Positions 4,987-6,308 of a stretch of 6,308 nucleotides of DNA are shown piece after piece. The position numbers were made by a program, and so were the translations under genes. The DNA is from Collinsella sp. (GTDB lineage: Bacteria; Actinomycetota; Coriobacteriia; Coriobacteriales; Coriobacteriaceae), in assembly GCA_019414325.1 (NCBI GenBank), contig DXMG01000066.1, positions 1 through 6,308 on the forward strand. The letters are read 5' to 3'. The first letter of the stretch is position 1. The number at the start of each line of letters is the position of its first letter. The notes beneath the pieces were generated by a model that did no database searches, was not told where the DNA came from, and saw only the letters and a list, made by a program, of their open reading frames with translations.

Positions 4987-6099
4987 ATGTCCGATAAAAA
5001 GACTCCCTGGCGCATCCTGGTAATCAACCCGGGTTCCACTTCCACGAAGGTGGGCGTTTTTGAGGGCGAGGAGTGCAGGCTCAGTAAGAACGTTGCGCAC
5101 GATGCGAAGGACCTTGCCCAGTTCGACGGGGTTTCGGCTCAGATGCCGTATCGCTGCGATCTGATTCTTGGAGCACTGGAGGAGGCGGGCCTAAAGCTCG
5201 AGGACTTTGATGCTTTTGTCGGTCGCGGCGGTGGCTTGCTTTCGCTGCCCGGTGGTACGTATGCCATCAATGAGGTCATGCTCGAGCATGCTCGCGTTGG
5301 CGCAAATGGCATTCAACACCCGGCGCAGCTGGGACCCCAGATTGCCTACGAATTTGCCGTGAAATGTGGCAAGCCCGCCTTTGTGGTGAATCCTCCCGAT
5401 ACTGACGAGCTGTGCGACCTCGCACGTATGACGGGCATTAAGGGCGTGTATCGAAACGTGCACCTGCACGCCCTTAATCTCAAAGAGACCGCCATCCGCC
5501 ATGCGGCAAAGCTCGGCCGCCCTTATGATGAGTGCAACTTCATTGTTTGCCATATCGGCGGCGGCATCTCTATCTCGGCTCATCTTAAGGGCAAGATGGT
5601 GGACGGCAACGACATCGTTGGCGGCGAGGGTCCCATGGCGCCGACGCGCTGCGGATCGGTTCCCGCGATCGAGGTCGCGAAGTATACGGCAGAGCATGGT
5701 CTCGACGTTGCCCGCGCCCATTGCATGAAGACCGGTGGCTTCGTTGACCTTTTGGGTACCTCCGATGCCATCGAGGTGTGCGAACGTGCTGCAGCGGGCG
5801 ATAAGGCCGCAGCTCGCGCCTGGGATGCAATGGTTTACCAAATCTGCAAGTGGATTGGCGAGATGGCTTGCGTGCTGAAGGGCGACGTCGACGGCATCTT
5901 GCTCGGAGGCGGCATGGTCCACAGCAAGGAGCTCGTTGCCTCGATTGAGGAGTGCTGCTCTTGGATCGCCCCCGTATCGGCTTATCCCGGCGAGTTTGAA
6001 CTCGAGGCAATGGCCGCTGGTGCCTGTCGCGTGCTCGATGGTGTCGAGGAAGCGCTCGTGTACAGCGGAGAGCCCGTGTTCACCGGATTCAACGACTGA
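4987..6099 (+). CDS. buk: butyrate kinase-type carboxylate kinase
   Basis: This enzyme should catalyse acyl phosphate + ADP to carboxylate + ATP, or the reverse, in the cytoplasm. It belongs to the acetate/butyrate kinase (ASKHA) fold. It is 370 aa, slightly longer than common butyrate kinases (about 355). The motifs are in order: VINPGSTSTKVGVF (12-25), VGRGGG (78-83), LPGGTYAINE (87-96), HPAQLGPQIAYE (111-122), HALN (161-164), CHIGGGIS (188-195), GGEGPMAPTRCGSVP (212-226), LGTSD (256-260), ILLGGGM (304-310) and YPGEFELEAMAAGA (333-346). These match butyrate kinase rather than acetate kinase; LGTSD replaces the more usual LGTND. The ribosome site AAGGAGG (4972-4978) lies within the end of the upstream gene, 8 bases before ATG 4987. 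Pairing with the phosphate acyltransferase gives a complete thioester-to-acid (ATP-forming) or acid-activation module. The substrate may be butyrate, a branched-chain or another short acid. Confidence 0.88.
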   Translation: MSDKKTPWRILVINPGSTSTKVGVFEGEECRLSKNVAHDAKDLAQFDGVSAQMPYRCDLILGALEEAGLKLEDFDAFVGRGGGLLSLPGGTYAINEVMLEHARVGANGIQHPAQLGPQIAYEFAVKCGKPAFVVNPPDTDELCDLARMTGIKGVYRNVHLHALNLKETAIRHAAKLGRPYDECNFIVCHIGGGISISAHLKGKMVDGNDIVGGEGPMAPTRCGSVPAIEVAKYTAEHGLDVARAHCMKTGGFVDLLGTSDAIEVCERAAAGDKAAARAWDAMVYQICKWIGEMACVLKGDVDGILLGGGMVHSKELVASIEECCSWIAPVSAYPGEFELEAMAAGACRVLDGVEEALVYSGEPVFTGFND

Positions 6100-6112
6100 T
6101 AGTGCTGTGTTT

Positions 6113-6152
6113 GGGGCGGCCGATGATGACGTCCGGCCGCCCCGGCCCTTTT
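6113..6152 (+). terminator. GC-rich hairpin with delayed T-run between the kinase and permease genes
   Basis: GGGGCGGCCG (6113-6122) pairs over 10 bp with CGGCCGCCCC (6134-6143) around an 11-base loop. GGCCC and then TTTTCTCT (from 6149) follow. The architecture resembles the hairpin at 3669-3718: GC stem, C-rich spacer, T-run, then the ribosome site of the next gene. It is likely a leaky terminator, so the permease may be on the same transcript at lower level. Confidence 0.6.
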
Positions 6153-6173
6153 CTCTAAGTGTAAGGATGGATC

Positions 6174-6308
6174 ATGGATAAAACCAAGATCAAGTACCTG
6201 GTGGGCATTTATGCTGCCGCCATGTGCATTATGGGCATGTTGGTGCCCGTCCCCATCGTGGCCTCTGTCGCGGCGGCGTTTCCCGACGAAAACATCGCTG
6301 CCGTCCAG
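6174..6308 (+). CDS. probable MFS-type permease, N-terminal 45 residues only
   Basis: The gene starts at ATG 6174 with AAGGA (6163-6167) six bases before it and runs out of the window. The visible protein begins with a short basic stretch MDKTKIK, then a hydrophobic segment of about residues 8-30 (YLVGIYAAAMCIMGMLVPVP), then a polar stretch AAFPDENIAAVQ. A first membrane helix with internal prolines, followed by an FPD...VQ loop, resembles helix 1 and the periplasmic loop of major facilitator permeases. Only 45 residues are seen, so another permease family is possible. As the last known gene of the operon it may import or export the acid or product handled by the enzymes upstream. Confidence 0.6.
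   Translation, partial: MDKTKIKYLVGIYAAAMCIMGMLVPVPIVASVAAAFPDENIAAVQ

Noticed and set aside
4528..5100. 190-residue minus-strand open frame crossing the phosphate acyltransferase/kinase junction
   Set aside because: It spans two well-supported genes, and no ribosome site or motif supports it.
5191..5922. 243-residue minus-strand open frame opposite the kinase gene
   Set aside because: It overlaps clear butyrate kinase motifs in the correct frame. The antisense protein is low-complexity and looks like nothing known.
1..6308. CRISPR array, insertion sequence or integrase
   Set aside because: No regularly spaced direct repeats, transposase or recombinase motifs, or terminal inverted repeats were seen on either strand.

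Overview
This window looks like chromosome of a moderately GC-rich anaerobic bacterium. A Coriobacteriia-type actinobacterium such as Collinsella is my best guess. The signs are strong AAG/GAG/GCC/ATC codon preference in the main operon, canonical AAGGAG ribosome sites, CCA-encoding tRNAs and cysteine-rich enzymes. The taxon is inferred from style only, not from a marker gene.

Layout, all genes on the + strand. Positions 1-131 hold the 3' part of a tRNA-Gly(GCC) and a complete tRNA-Val(GAC), closed by an intrinsic terminator (140-175). After about 110 bases with no clear promoter comes a two-gene unit: an Sfp/HetI-type 4'-phosphopantetheinyl transferase (288-917, TTG start) and a TetR/AcrR-family regulator (946-1563). 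A very strong terminator (1670-1712) ends that unit. The region 1564-1905 has no gene but is full of inverted repeats, including an 18-bp near-perfect palindrome at 1762-1779 that could be an operator.

From 1906 a tight operon follows: a Cys-dependent thiolase-superfamily enzyme (1906-3171), its usual partner, a DUF35 zinc-ribbon/OB-fold protein (3210-3632), a GC-rich intra-operon hairpin, a small free-standing acyl carrier protein (3737-3970), a phosphate acyltransferase of the Pta/Ptb family (3976-4983), a butyrate-kinase-type acid kinase (4987-6099), a second similar hairpin, and the first 45 residues of a probable MFS permease (6174 to window end).

How the genes may work together (inference). 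The transferase would put a phosphopantetheine arm on Ser36 of the carrier protein. The thiolase/DUF35 pair would make or break a C-C bond on a CoA- or carrier-bound acyl group. The phosphate acyltransferase and kinase would interconvert acyl thioester, acyl phosphate and free acid with ATP gain or cost. The permease would move the acid or product across the membrane, and the TetR protein would sense a ligand. The unusual point is a dedicated carrier protein and phosphopantetheinyl transferase next to a Pta/Buk-type pair with no fatty acid synthase or reductive enzymes in view. Three of the proteins also deviate at key motif positions: the thiolase has no second catalytic Cys at either usual site, the carrier protein has GSM instead of DSL, and the phosphate acyltransferase has Leu where Pta has the TVRPAL Arg. 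The cluster is therefore a good candidate for a non-standard acyl-thioester pathway.
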